Of a DNA stretch of 64,000 nt, positions 53,990-62,684 are shown in pieces (positions within the stretch are counted from its first letter, which is position 1; the number at the start of each line of letters is the position of its first letter). Origin of the DNA: Fulvivirga ligni (GTDB lineage: Bacteria; Bacteroidota; Bacteroidia; Cytophagales; Cyclobacteriaceae); contig NZ_CP089979.1 in NCBI RefSeq assembly GCF_021389935.1, positions 663,001-727,000 on the forward strand, read 5' to 3'. The position numbers were made by a program, and so were the translations under genes. Under the pieces are notes generated by a model. That model had not been told where the DNA came from and did no database searches. It saw only the letters and a list, made by a program, of their open reading frames with translations.

Positions 53990-54016
53990 CTTTATTTAGA
54001 TTAAATTTAAATAAAG
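53990..54016. promoter_or_regulatory. Iron-type operator 2
   Basis: CTTTATTTA (53990-53998) and TAAATAAAG (54008-54016) are perfect inverted arms around GATTAAATT. Its centre is 60 bp from that of operator 1, and it abuts the -33 element. Confidence 0.7.
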
Positions 54017-54099
54017 CGGAACTTTTTTGTTATTACCTTCTAAGGAATCATTCAAAACACATTATTTCAATCCATGCTGTTTCGCGCTTATAGATTTAC

Positions 54100-54107
54100 T
54101 ATTTTTG
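54100..54107 (+). promoter_or_regulatory. -7 box before purM
   Basis: TATTTTTG matches TAnnTTTG, 26 bp before the ATG at 54134. The -33 region has only a TTTC. Confidence 0.45.
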
Positions 54108-54133
54108 TGCACTTATTATAATCTGTTGATTTT

Positions 54134-55297
54134 ATGAGCGATCGTTACGCACAGAGAGGTGTATCTGCCTCTAAAGAAGATGTACATAATGCCATCAAAA
54201 ACATTGATAAAGGGCTATATCCTCAGGCATTTTGTAAAATCGTGAAAGACTTTCTTGGCAATGATGAGGCCTACTGCAACATCATGCATGCTGATGGAGC
54301 GGGCACCAAATCTTCTTTAGCCTACATTTACTGGAAGGAAACCGGCGATATGTCTGTATGGCGAGGTATTGCTCAGGACGCGATCATCATGAATATCGAT
54401 GATTTGATCTGTGTGGGAGCTTTAGATAACATTTTGCTTTCTTCCACTATTGGCAGAAACAAGAACCTTATCCCGGGTGAAGTCATCGCCGCTTTAATCA
54501 ACGGAACAGAAGAAGTGCTTCAAATGCTACGTGACAATGGCGTGGACATTATCAGCACCGGAGGAGAAACAGCAGATTTAGGTGATCTGGTAAGAACTGT
54601 GGTAGTAGATAGTACAGTTACTGCACGAATGAAGCGATCAGAAGTTATTGATAATGCTAACATTCAAGCCGGTGATGTGATTGTTGGCCTGGCTTCATAC
54701 GGACAAACCACTTATGAAACCGAGTATAATGGTGGCATGGGTAGTAACGGTCTTACCTCGGCAAGACATGATGTATTCCATAAGTCTTATGCCGAAAAAT
54801 ATCCGGAAAGCTTTGATCCAGATGTGCCTTCTGACCTGGTATTTACAGGAAAATATAAGATGACCGATACTATTGCGGATGCGCCATTAGATATGGGTAA
54901 ACTTGTGCTTTCGCCTACCAGGACCTATGCACCAGTAATGGCTCAGATTTTTAAAGAAATGAAATCTGAAATACATGGTATGGTTCATTGCAGCGGTGGA
55001 GCACAAACCAAAGTGCTACATTTTGTAGATAATGTGCATGTTATTAAAGATAACTTTTTGGAGATTCCTCCTCTTTTCAAGGCCATTCAAGAAGAGAGTG
55101 GCACTGACTGGAAAGAAATGTATAAGGTATTTAACATGGGCCACAGATTGGAGCTTTATTTAGATGAAAAGCATGCTCAAACTGTGATTGATATTGCCAA
55201 GAGTTTCAACATTCCGGCCCAGATCATCGGCCGCGTGGAAGCATCTGACAGCAAGAAACTTACGATAAAAAGTGATAAAGGGGAGTTTGTTTATTAA
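54134..55297 (+). CDS. purM: Phosphoribosylformylglycinamidine cyclo-ligase (AIR synthase)
   Basis: A 387-residue cytosolic enzyme that closes the imidazole ring in purine synthesis (FGAM + ATP to AIR). MSDRYAQRGVSASKEDV is the family start; DGAGTKSSLAYIYWKETGD is the ATP-binding region (equivalent of DGVGTK); AQDAIIMNIDDLICVGA matches the VAMCVNDLLV site; ISTGGETADLGDLV and GLASYGQTTYETEYNGGMGSNGLTSARHDVF (quoted in parts: GMGSNGLT) complete the fold. It belongs to the long Bacteroidota branch, about 40 residues longer than the E. coli enzyme. No other pur gene is adjacent. Confidence 0.9.
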   Translation: MSDRYAQRGVSASKEDVHNAIKNIDKGLYPQAFCKIVKDFLGNDEAYCNIMHADGAGTKSSLAYIYWKETGDMSVWRGIAQDAIIMNIDDLICVGALDNILLSSTIGRNKNLIPGEVIAALINGTEEVLQMLRDNGVDIISTGGETADLGDLVRTVVVDSTVTARMKRSEVIDNANIQAGDVIVGLASYGQTTYETEYNGGMGSNGLTSARHDVFHKSYAEKYPESFDPDVPSDLVFTGKYKMTDTIADAPLDMGKLVLSPTRTYAPVMAQIFKEMKSEIHGMVHCSGGAQTKVLHFVDNVHVIKDNFLEIPPLFKAIQEESGTDWKEMYKVFNMGHRLELYLDEKHAQTVIDIAKSFNIPAQIIGRVEASDSKKLTIKSDKGEFVY

Positions 55298-55308
55298 ACT
55301 CCCTCATA

Positions 55309-55887
55309 TTAATCATACGAGTAAGACCGGATATCTTCATCTGTAATCACAGGCTTCCAACCTGTCCAGGATTCAAACCCATCATCAGGTCTATTATTGA
55401 TATCCGGATATTCATTTTCTTCTGGTTCAAACCACATCAGCTGTTCTTCTCTTAGATATTCCTCCTTAGAGTCATAAGATTTCTGGACCTCTTCACCCCA
55501 AACTTCTGCGCAACAATTAAGGCATTCATCTTTGACCACAGCTTTTAATCCACAAATTTCACAGCCTTTCATCTGGGAAAAATAATGAGATACAAACTCA
55601 TTATTAAAGCTCTTATAACCGACTGGCACCTCTTTCAACAATTTGTGCCATCCAGACCACTGCTTATTGATAAAAATATCTTGCCCATCGGTAGTAATAA
55701 CCAGACCATCAGTTACAATTTCCACGTCCTTTACTTCAGACCATTTGTAATCTTTATTATTCTCCCCGTTTAAAGCGCCGAGTTTAAAACCAGAAGTGTC
55801 ACTTCCCAGTAATCGCACTTCTTTCATATATTTTTTGAGCGATTTCTTTAGAAAAATTCGCTGAATAATAGAATTAATAAATCCCAT
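55309..55887 (-). CDS. Hypothetical protein with zinc-ribbon-like Cys motif
   Basis: A 192-residue cytosolic protein. The first 100 residues have PH-like strand patterns (KDYKWSEVKDVEIVTDGLVITTDGQDIFI). A C-x2-C-x12-C-x2-C motif follows at about 110-128 (CEICGLKAVVKDECLNCC), consistent with a small zinc ribbon. The tail is acidic and aromatic (WFEPEENEYPD, GFESWTGW). I do not recognise the family. The gene is 1 bp after the end of the TMEM175-like gene and probably shares its transcript. Confidence 0.6.
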   Translation of the reverse strand: MGFINSIIQRIFLKKSLKKYMKEVRLLGSDTSGFKLGALNGENNKDYKWSEVKDVEIVTDGLVITTDGQDIFINKQWSGWHKLLKEVPVGYKSFNNEFVSHYFSQMKGCEICGLKAVVKDECLNCCAEVWGEEVQKSYDSKEEYLREEQLMWFEPEENEYPDINNRPDDGFESWTGWKPVITDEDIRSYSYD

Positions 55888-55888
55888 A

Positions 55889-56644
55889 CTATTTCTTATG
55901 CGCTAATAATTGTTTTCGCAACTTGTTTCGTTTGGATCCATAGATAGCAAAAATTATCGGATATGTCATATAGAAAAATCCAGAAAGCATAGAGCTGAAC
56001 CAGAAGCTGCCAAAGATAAGGCTCAGTAGAACTGAAATGGCCGGTACTGAGGCCATGATGGCGTGCGTATACATGCTACTTTTGGTGTCAAAAATTTCAA
56101 TATCATTCAGCTCCAATTCTTCCTTTTTTTTCAGTGCATAGCGGAACATCAGCATGAGCATTGAAAAAATGATACAGGCGCCAATGCCGTAGATAATCAT
56201 AAGCAAATCCATGTCTCCCATAGGAATTGAGTTATTAATGCCCTGAAACATGCCGGCATCCCCAAAAAGAAGATTGGAATACATGCGCACCAGTATTCGC
56301 ACCAAAAACTTCAATGGAAACACATAAAATAAAGTGAAAAACAAAAGGATGGAATTCATCAGTACAATCCGGGCATTGCGAAAACCATATCTTATAAAGA
56401 ATTGAAAATGCTCATACCAGATGTATATGATCAAAGCCATGCATAGTCCGAAGGGAATTAAATCCTGCATGAATAGCAAAAGCTCATCAAAACTCTCCGG
56501 TACTTTGGTAGAAATAATGAGCATAGTAATGGCCAAAGCAAAAACCGCATCACTTAGTGTTTCTATTCTTGTTTGATCCTCACCTCGGTAACGAAATTCT
56601 TTATTCATTCCTATGAGGTTGGCTTTCAGGTGGTCACGTATCAT
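55889..56644 (-). CDS. TMEM175/DUF1211 family K+ channel-like protein
   Basis: A 251-residue membrane protein. The diagnostic first-helix motif is RIETLSDAVFALAITMLII (R..(F)SD), the pore-lining signature of TMEM175-type K+ channels. Six hydrophobic segments are visible. YEHFQFFIRYG in the loop after helix 3 matches the family's W..H...F. It has one six-helix unit, so a functional channel would need oligomers. The second in-frame Met (residue 13) is an alternative start. Operon with the zinc-ribbon protein. Confidence 0.85.
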   Translation of the reverse strand: MIRDHLKANLIGMNKEFRYRGEDQTRIETLSDAVFALAITMLIISTKVPESFDELLLFMQDLIPFGLCMALIIYIWYEHFQFFIRYGFRNARIVLMNSILLFFTLFYVFPLKFLVRILVRMYSNLLFGDAGMFQGINNSIPMGDMDLLMIIYGIGACIIFSMLMLMFRYALKKKEELELNDIEIFDTKSSMYTHAIMASVPAISVLLSLIFGSFWFSSMLSGFFYMTYPIIFAIYGSKRNKLRKQLLAHKK

Positions 56645-56688
56645 AATACAATATAACAGGCACGGGTCATTTTAAAAAATTAAACAGT

Positions 56689-56708
56689 CGTTTGAAACTA
56701 AACAAACG
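56689..56708. promoter_or_regulatory. TetR operator of the EmrAB-TolC operon
   Basis: CGTTTG (56689-56694) and CAAACG (56703-56708) form a perfect dyad around 8 bp, overlapping the -33 element of the promoter. Flanking TTAAAC and GTTTAA extend the symmetry. Confidence 0.65.
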
Positions 56709-56722
56709 TTTAATTAGCTTTG
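56691..56722 (+). promoter_or_regulatory. Promoter of the TetR-TolC-EmrA-EmrB operon
   Basis: TTTG (56691-56694), 20 bases, TAGCTTTG (56715-56722): a full match to the Bacteroidota consensus, 21 bp before the ATG at 56744. Confidence 0.75.
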
Positions 56723-56743
56723 TATGATCTTGAATAAACTACT

Positions 56744-57337
56744 ATGTCAAAAGAAAGAATTTTAGACGCCGCCGATAAGCTATTTGTAGAGAAAGGCTAT
56801 GATGCTACCTCTGTTAGAGAGCTTGCGCAAGAGGCTGATGTGAATATTGCCATGATCTCCTACTATTTTGGTTCTAAGGAGAACCTCTTAGAGGAAATGA
56901 TACTAAGACGAACTCAGCATACCAGGGCCAAAATTGAAGAATTTAAGCAGCTGGATCTTCATCCCATGGAAATACTGGACCAGATGATAGATCTATACAC
57001 TGAAAAAATACTCTACAATAAGAAGTTTCACTTAATGCTTCACCGTGAGCTCAGCCTTTCACAGCGAGAAGAACTACATGAGCGTATCATCGGCATTTTG
57101 GAAGGAAACTGGCAGCACATGAAGAGCATCATTCAAAATGGTCAAAATGAAGGCATTTTCCGTGAAGATGTAGATGTGGAAATGGTTGTGCTTACGCTTT
57201 TTGGGTTGATCAACCAGTGTACACAAGGCAAAATTACCCGCAGAATGATCTTGAAAGGACCTTCTGAGAATGAAGTTCACGATCGTCTAAAATCTCATTT
57301 AAAGAATATTTTACGTAATCATCTTTTAGTTAAATAA
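56744..57337 (+). CDS. TetR/AcrR regulator of an efflux operon
   Basis: A 197-residue repressor. Helix-turn-helix at about 4-50 (ILDAADKLFVEKGYDATSVRELAQEA, VNIAMISYYFGSKENLLEEM). The C-terminal domain resembles the CerR/AefR-like TetR group. It opens the efflux operon, with 1 bp before the TolC gene. A dyad overlapping the promoter just upstream is its likely operator, so the pump is probably induced by a ligand that releases it. Confidence 0.92.
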   Translation: MSKERILDAADKLFVEKGYDATSVRELAQEADVNIAMISYYFGSKENLLEEMILRRTQHTRAKIEEFKQLDLHPMEILDQMIDLYTEKILYNKKFHLMLHRELSLSQREELHERIIGILEGNWQHMKSIIQNGQNEGIFREDVDVEMVVLTLFGLINQCTQGKITRRMILKGPSENEVHDRLKSHLKNILRNHLLVK

Positions 57338-57338
57338 T

Positions 57339-58685
57339 ATGAAGAAAAGTTGTCTGATAGTCCTTATGGGGCTGTTAACTTTTAATCTACATGCTCAGGA
57401 CGAGCATCAATTGAATTTGGAAGAGGCGGTGGAATTGGGTTTACAAAATAGTAAATCACTAAAGGCCTCCTATGCGGCGCTACAAGAGGCTAATGCAAAG
57501 TTAGCGCAAAGCAAGCACGATCAATACCCTGAATTAACTATTTCAGGCGCACACCTGAGGGTAAACAATCCTACAGTAGAGACCCATTTTGGTGGAGATA
57601 CTGACAGTGGTGATGGTGAACCTCAAAGTGGGAGCTCACCCGAAGTTTCTTCGGTAACATATGGTATGGCCAGTTTCTCTCAGCCTATTTTTAGTGGCTT
57701 TAGATTACATAATGCCGTTAAAGTAGCGGATTATCTAAAAACAGCCGCTGAATTGGATGTGGATAATCAAAGAGAAGCGGTAATTTTTAATATTATCAGT
57801 GCCTATTATAACTACTATAAACTGCTTTCTACCAAAGGTCTTGTAGAGCAAAATCTTAATGAGGCACAGGAAAGAGTAAAGCTTTTCAATAACCTGGAAA
57901 GTAATGGAGTAATTACTCGTAACGACCTATTGAAGGCGCAACTTCAGCAATCTAACATGGAGCTTAGCCTTTTAGAGGTTAACAATAATGTAGATGTGGC
58001 CAATTATAATATGAACATTTTACTCGGTCTACCTGAGGAAACCATTATTAAAATTGACACCGCAGAACTAGCCAATGCTCATATTGCTGATGTGAGTGAC
58101 ATTAGCTTCTACATGGGTAAAGCAGGTGAATCACGCAGTGATCTTAATGCCGCTCAAAACCGTGAAATGGCAGCCAGTCAAGGTATTAAGATTGCTAAAG
58201 GCGGTTATTACCCATCTCTAGCGCTCACGGCAGGTTATGTAGATGCTTACATTCCTGATTTTGTTACCATTACGAATGCAGTAAATGTAGGTCTAGGTGT
58301 ACAATACAACCTTTCTAACCTTTTCAAAGGTAAGAGTCATGTACAGGAAGCTCAAGCCAAGGCAGATCAGGCATCTCTGGTGGCTGATATGAAATGGGAT
58401 GGTGTAAGAACAGAAATCTACCGTGATTACGCGAACTACCAGAAGGAGCTTAAAAAAATTCAAACGCTGGAAGTTGCTAGTAATCAGGCTACTGAAAACT
58501 ACCGCATCACCAATAACAGCTATAACAATAGTGTGGCACTTTTAACAGACGTGCTGGAAGCTGAAGTTCAGAAACTACAAGCACAGGTAAACGAGATGCA
58601 CGCCAAAGCTGACGCGCAGATCAGCTACTACCAACTTGCCAAAGACTCTGGCATTTTAAAACAAGAATTTAACATCGAACAATAA
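57339..58685 (+). CDS. TolC family outer-membrane channel (MFS efflux operon)
   Basis: A 448-residue outer-membrane efflux protein. Signal peptide (MKKSCLIVLMGLLTFNLHA-Q), then LNLEEAVELGLQNSKSLKAS, long helices and two OEP repeats. A Gly/Ser/Asp-rich insert (about 85-105) precedes the first barrel strand VTYGMASFSQPIFSGFRL. It completes a tripartite pump with the following EmrA- and EmrB-like proteins. Confidence 0.9.
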   Translation: MKKSCLIVLMGLLTFNLHAQDEHQLNLEEAVELGLQNSKSLKASYAALQEANAKLAQSKHDQYPELTISGAHLRVNNPTVETHFGGDTDSGDGEPQSGSSPEVSSVTYGMASFSQPIFSGFRLHNAVKVADYLKTAAELDVDNQREAVIFNIISAYYNYYKLLSTKGLVEQNLNEAQERVKLFNNLESNGVITRNDLLKAQLQQSNMELSLLEVNNNVDVANYNMNILLGLPEETIIKIDTAELANAHIADVSDISFYMGKAGESRSDLNAAQNREMAASQGIKIAKGGYYPSLALTAGYVDAYIPDFVTITNAVNVGLGVQYNLSNLFKGKSHVQEAQAKADQASLVADMKWDGVRTEIYRDYANYQKELKKIQTLEVASNQATENYRITNNSYNNSVALLTDVLEAEVQKLQAQVNEMHAKADAQISYYQLAKDSGILKQEFNIEQ

Positions 58686-58700
58686 TTATCTATAGTAAAT

Positions 58701-59801
58701 ATGAACACGCCAATGGAAAATCCTGAGCAAAAAAAGAAAAAAGGAAGCAAGTTATTTCCTATCATTTTTGCAGGAATAGTGGTTGCAGGTATCGTTTTTG
58801 GAGTTTTTAAATACATCCATGGCCTGCATTATGAAGAAACTGAAGATGCGCAGCTAGAAACTAATATCAGTCCGGTGATACCCAAAGCTTCAGGCTATAT
58901 TACCAAAATATTTGTAGATGATAATAAGCACGTAAAGCAAGGAGATACTTTAGTAATCTTAGAAGACACAGATTATAAAATCCGTGTAGAGCAAGCTGAA
59001 GCGGCCTTTGAAAACGCTAAAGCTAACTTAGAGGTAGTAAAATCAGGTGCCTCTGCATCTGTGGCTAACGTGAGCACCTCGCAGGCTAACATCGCTACCG
59101 TACAGGCTAATATAGAAGCCGCTAAAGTAGATCTTTGGCAAGCCACTCAGGATTATAACAGATATTCTAACTTAATAAAGGATCACTCTATCACACAGCA
59201 ACAGTTTGACAAAGTGCAGGCGACCAAAGAAGCAGCAGAAAAGAAATTAGCTGTGCTTCAAAGCCAGAAATCAGTAGCAGCAAAACAGAAAGTTGTGAGC
59301 CAATCCAATAGTGATGTTTCTACTAATAACATTGCTGTGGCAGAAGCGAATGTAAAAATGCGTCAGGCAGAGCTTGAGCTGGCACAGTTACAACTTTCCT
59401 ATACTGTAGTTACAGCCCCTATCAGCGGCACTATTTCTCAAAAGCATGTTGAAGTAGGTCAGTTAGTACAGGCCGGTCAGTCATTATTTGCGATTGTTGA
59501 AGATAGCAACATCTGGGTGGTAGCCAATTTCAAAGAAACTCAAATGGCCAAAATACAGCCAGGACAAGAAGTAGAAGTAGAAGTTGATGCTGTACCAGGA
59601 ACTACTTTCGTAGGCAAAGTTCAGTCTATAGCAGCTGCTACAGGCGCTAAATTCTCATTACTTCCTCCAGATAATGCTACTGGTAACTTCGTGAAAGTGG
59701 TACAAAGAATACCGGTAAAAATAGTTCTGAATGACGGACAGGAGCAGCAATCAAAGCTAAGAGCTGGAATGAACGTGCTGGTAGAAGTCTCACTAGACTA
59801 A
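58701..59801 (+). CDS. EmrA-like membrane-fusion protein
   Basis: A 366-residue periplasmic adaptor anchored by one N-terminal membrane segment (about 18-37). Split lipoyl domain (GYITKIFVDDNKHVKQGDTLVIL and APISGTISQKHVEVGQLVQAGQ, quoted in parts), a coiled-coil hairpin, and the EmrA-type barrel (DSNIWVVANFKETQMAKIQPGQEVEVEVD, in parts). NxWVxANFKET is the EmrA signature. It connects the EmrB-like transporter to TolC. Fifteen bp after TolC and 17 bp before EmrB. Confidence 0.92.
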   Translation: MNTPMENPEQKKKKGSKLFPIIFAGIVVAGIVFGVFKYIHGLHYEETEDAQLETNISPVIPKASGYITKIFVDDNKHVKQGDTLVILEDTDYKIRVEQAEAAFENAKANLEVVKSGASASVANVSTSQANIATVQANIEAAKVDLWQATQDYNRYSNLIKDHSITQQQFDKVQATKEAAEKKLAVLQSQKSVAAKQKVVSQSNSDVSTNNIAVAEANVKMRQAELELAQLQLSYTVVTAPISGTISQKHVEVGQLVQAGQSLFAIVEDSNIWVVANFKETQMAKIQPGQEVEVEVDAVPGTTFVGKVQSIAAATGAKFSLLPPDNATGNFVKVVQRIPVKIVLNDGQEQQSKLRAGMNVLVEVSLD

Positions 59802-59818
59802 AAGTTAGCTTTTAATTT

Positions 59819-61396
59819 ATGCTACAAGAAAATAATACGGTAGAATACGGGTTTCGGCGCGTGATCATTACGATTACGGCCATCACGTGTGCGCTGCTAG
59901 AGATTGTGGACACAACTATTGTGAACGTAGCTCTAAATGACATGCGAGGAAACCTGGGCGCTACCCTGAATGACGTAGGTTGGGTAGTTACCGCCTACGC
60001 CATAGCAAACGTAATTATGGTACCGCTCACCAGCTGGCTTTCGCAGCAGTTTGGTAGAAAAAACTACTTTGCGGCTTCCATTATCATATTTACCACGGCC
60101 TCCTTTTTATGTGGTAATGCTACGAATATTTGGGAGCTGGTGGCTTTCAGGTTTATACAAGGTTTAGGTGGTGGTGCACTGCTTGTTACTTCTCAAACCA
60201 TTATTACTGAAGCATACCCGCCAGAAAAACGTGGTATGGCCCAAGCATTGTACGGAATGGGAGTCATTGTAGGCCCTACACTTGGCCCGCCTTTAGGAGG
60301 GTATATTGTAGATAATTACAGCTGGCCCTATATTTTCTATATCAATATCCCGATCGGGATTATAGCTACCATGCTTACACTGAACTACGTGGCGAGTCCT
60401 AATTATGGTGGAAAGAAGAAGGCCTCTGAAATTGACTGGCTGGGAATATTCCTGCTCATTTTGGCGGTAGGCTCTTTACAGTATGTACTGGAAAAAGGAC
60501 AGGAACATGATTGGTTCTCTGATCCGCTCATTATAGTATTAGCCATTACCGGTGTAGGTGGTTTTTATATGCTCATCTGGAGAGAATTAACCATTGACAA
60601 CCCGGTGATAGAATTGAGAGTACTCAAAGACAAAAACCTGGCTGTAGGAACCATATTCACCTTTATTCTAGGTTTCGGATTATATGGTTCCACCTTCATT
60701 ATTCCGCTGTTTACCCAATCTATTTTAGGATGGACAGCCCTGGATGCAGGACTTTTGCTGGTGCCCAGTTCTATAGCCACCGGTCTTATGATGCCCGTAG
60801 TGGGTAAGCTCATTCAAAGAGGAGTGCCCCAGAAATATCTGGTAGCAGGAGGATTCATCATATTTTTTCTCTACAGCTTCTGGGCTCACGGCATCATCAC
60901 GCCACAAACAGGTAATGATGATTTCTTCTGGCTTCTTATGGTAAGAGGTGTAGGATTAGGATTATTATTTGTACCTATCACCACACTGGCATTATCTACC
61001 CTTAAGGGAAAAGAAATTGCAGAAGGAGCGGCATTCACAGGAATGGTAAGACAGCTGGGAGGTTCGTTCGGTATTGCGTTGATCAGTACATTCATCAGCA
61101 GAAGCACTTTTATGTACAGAGCTGATTTAATTAAGAACCTGAGTCCTTACGATCCTATTGTACAGCAAAGGCTGGAAGGAAGCAAGCAAATGTTTATGTC
61201 TGCCGGCTCATCACCAGATATGGCCTTACAAAAGGGCTATCAAATGTTTGAGATGAGTGTCATGAGGCAGGCCTCTTTGCTCAGCTATATGGATGTATTT
61301 TTATACATAGGTATATTCTTCTTACTCTGTGCCCCACTAGTGCTCATAGTGAGGTCCGCCAAAAATAAGGCGGTGAGTACAGAAGGCTTACATTAA
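59819..61396 (+). CDS. DHA2-family MFS multidrug transporter (EmrB-like)
   Basis: A 525-residue proton-driven efflux transporter with 14 hydrophobic segments. Motif D1-like LLEIVDTTIVNVALNDM with conserved D; motif A-like SQQFGRKNYFAAS; motif C GMGVIVGPTLGPPLGGYIVDNYSW, quoted in parts; and FRFIQGLGGGALLVTSQ. The family exports drugs, bile acids or fatty acids through TolC via EmrA. Its stop overlaps that of the convergent small gene at TTAA (61393-61396). Confidence 0.93.
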   Translation: MLQENNTVEYGFRRVIITITAITCALLEIVDTTIVNVALNDMRGNLGATLNDVGWVVTAYAIANVIMVPLTSWLSQQFGRKNYFAASIIIFTTASFLCGNATNIWELVAFRFIQGLGGGALLVTSQTIITEAYPPEKRGMAQALYGMGVIVGPTLGPPLGGYIVDNYSWPYIFYINIPIGIIATMLTLNYVASPNYGGKKKASEIDWLGIFLLILAVGSLQYVLEKGQEHDWFSDPLIIVLAITGVGGFYMLIWRELTIDNPVIELRVLKDKNLAVGTIFTFILGFGLYGSTFIIPLFTQSILGWTALDAGLLLVPSSIATGLMMPVVGKLIQRGVPQKYLVAGGFIIFFLYSFWAHGIITPQTGNDDFFWLLMVRGVGLGLLFVPITTLALSTLKGKEIAEGAAFTGMVRQLGGSFGIALISTFISRSTFMYRADLIKNLSPYDPIVQQRLEGSKQMFMSAGSSPDMALQKGYQMFEMSVMRQASLLSYMDVFLYIGIFFLLCAPLVLIVRSAKNKAVSTEGLH

Positions 61397-61608
61397 TCTT
61401 GAGCGGTATATAGCCGCTCTATTTTAGCACGATCTTCTTCAGGTATAGTCTGGTCCTGAATAAGTCTAAAGGCGTCTGATGCTGATCTGATATTATACTT
61501 ATCAATCACGTTAGATGCCTTTTCTTTTTTACGTCTGGCCCTAATCATAAAGAATATGCCCACCTGAACGGCTAACATTAGTACCAGAAAAGCAATCAGA
61601 AATTTCAT
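61393..61608 (-). CDS. Small single-pass membrane protein
   Basis: A 71-residue protein: an N-terminal membrane anchor (MKFLIAFLVLMLAVQVGIFFMI), a very basic RARRKKEK stop-transfer and a soluble helical tail with DKYNIRSASDAFRLIQDQ and IPEEDRAKIERLY. No family recognised. Convergent with EmrB. Confidence 0.55.
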   Translation of the reverse strand: MKFLIAFLVLMLAVQVGIFFMIRARRKKEKASNVIDKYNIRSASDAFRLIQDQTIPEEDRAKIERLYTAQD

Positions 61609-61621
61609 AGGCTAAAGATAT

Positions 61622-61656
61622 AAAAAAGGCCACCGGAATATTTCCCGGCGACCTTT
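61622..61656 (-). terminator. Terminator after the secreted Ig-like protein
   Basis: AAAGGTCGCCGG and CCGGTGGCCTTT pair on the minus strand (61645-61656 and 61625-61636, two G-T wobbles, 8-base loop), followed by a TTT run. It serves the gene ending at 61682. Confidence 0.88.
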
Positions 61657-61681
61657 TACCTAAACAAAACAAAGTTTTTAT

Positions 61682-62266
61682 TTATTCAGCGGGTACTGTT
61701 ACTGAGTATTCACCGCTGGTAATTTGAAAATTAAAAGATGAAGATTCTGAATCTGTTAAATCATAAATCTTCCTAAAGCCCTCACTACTTTTAATGGTTT
61801 CTTCGAAAACCACTTTGTCGTTATCATCTGTAATAACCACAGATACTGGGCTAGTGGCATATTTTAGCACCGCCAAACGGAATCTTTTGCCATCATTCAC
61901 ATTCAGAATGTTAGCCTTCAAGGTTTCATTGGCCATGCCATGCTTTACTATCTTACTGGTTTTAGAGCCATCTGGGTTAATCACCTCAAACTTGTACTCA
62001 CCTACGGGTAGAGACTCAAAGTTAAAAGGCTGAGAAAAGCCATCTGAATTGATTACCGACTGCTCGTAAACTTTTTCCCCAGAATAATTATAAATGTTGA
62101 TTTTCACCTCTCCCTGATCTGGCTTAAAGTAAACCAGCTTGAATTTGTCCTTATTGTTTTGGACTACATTAAATGTGTTTTGAGGATCTACTTTCGAAAA
62201 GTTTGCGGACGCAAACGTAGTGGTGCCTGCTATAAGCATAGCTGCCATTGCTGTTAAAAATTTCAT
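61682..62266 (-). CDS. Secreted protein with two T9SS-CTD-like Ig modules
   Basis: A 194-residue exported protein (signal MKFLTAMAAMLIAGTTTFASA). Two similar beta-sandwich modules follow: residues about 30-110 (KFKLVYFKPDQGEVKINIYNYSGEKVYEQSV, LPVGEYKFEVINPDG) and about 112-194 (FRLAVLKYATSPVSVVITDDNDKVVFEETIKSSEGF, SGEYSVTVP). The 'V.I.IY...GEKVYE...' and 'L..GEYKFEV' patterns resemble the type-A T9SS sorting fold, but here duplicated and forming the whole protein. The function is unknown. A strong terminator follows. Confidence 0.65.
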   Translation of the reverse strand: MKFLTAMAAMLIAGTTTFASANFSKVDPQNTFNVVQNNKDKFKLVYFKPDQGEVKINIYNYSGEKVYEQSVINSDGFSQPFNFESLPVGEYKFEVINPDGSKTSKIVKHGMANETLKANILNVNDGKRFRLAVLKYATSPVSVVITDDNDKVVFEETIKSSEGFRKIYDLTDSESSSFNFQITSGEYSVTVPAE

Positions 62267-62471
62267 ACCTAATTATTTTGTTGTTGTTGTTTTGACCTGT
62301 TTGATATAACGGAACTTTTTGGAAACGGTTGCGAAATTTGAAAAATAATGTGATTAGCGTAAAAAACAGATGCTGAGTGGTTTATGAATATTTGCGAATG
62401 GTTAAACAAATTCATGCTAAATTTTATGAAGAAATATTCATATATTGAAACTTCAATAAAACTAGTCTTAT

Positions 62472-62684
62472 ATGTTAAAAAACGTAATTATATCATTAGG
62501 AATTACTCTGTTAATTCCTCTGATCTTTATCTCATATCAGGCATTTTCCGGCAGTCATGGAGAAGGATATGCTTTTGTAATTTCTTTGTCAAAAAATTTT
62601 TACATCGAATTAATAATTTCTTTTTTAATCATCTTTGGCTTGGTCTATTTAATACGTGGAAGAGTTTTTTCTAAAAAGGTTTAA
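62472..62684 (+). CDS. Small two-segment membrane protein
   Basis: A 70-residue protein with two membrane segments (about 4-24 and 42-62) and a basic RGRVFSKKV end. No family recognised. It overlaps the next gene by 29 bp in another frame, so the two are translated from one transcript. A short dyad ATTGAA-AC-TTCAAT (62444-62457) lies 15 bp before the start. Confidence 0.5.
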   Translation: MLKNVIISLGITLLIPLIFISYQAFSGSHGEGYAFVISLSKNFYIELIISFLIIFGLVYLIRGRVFSKKV

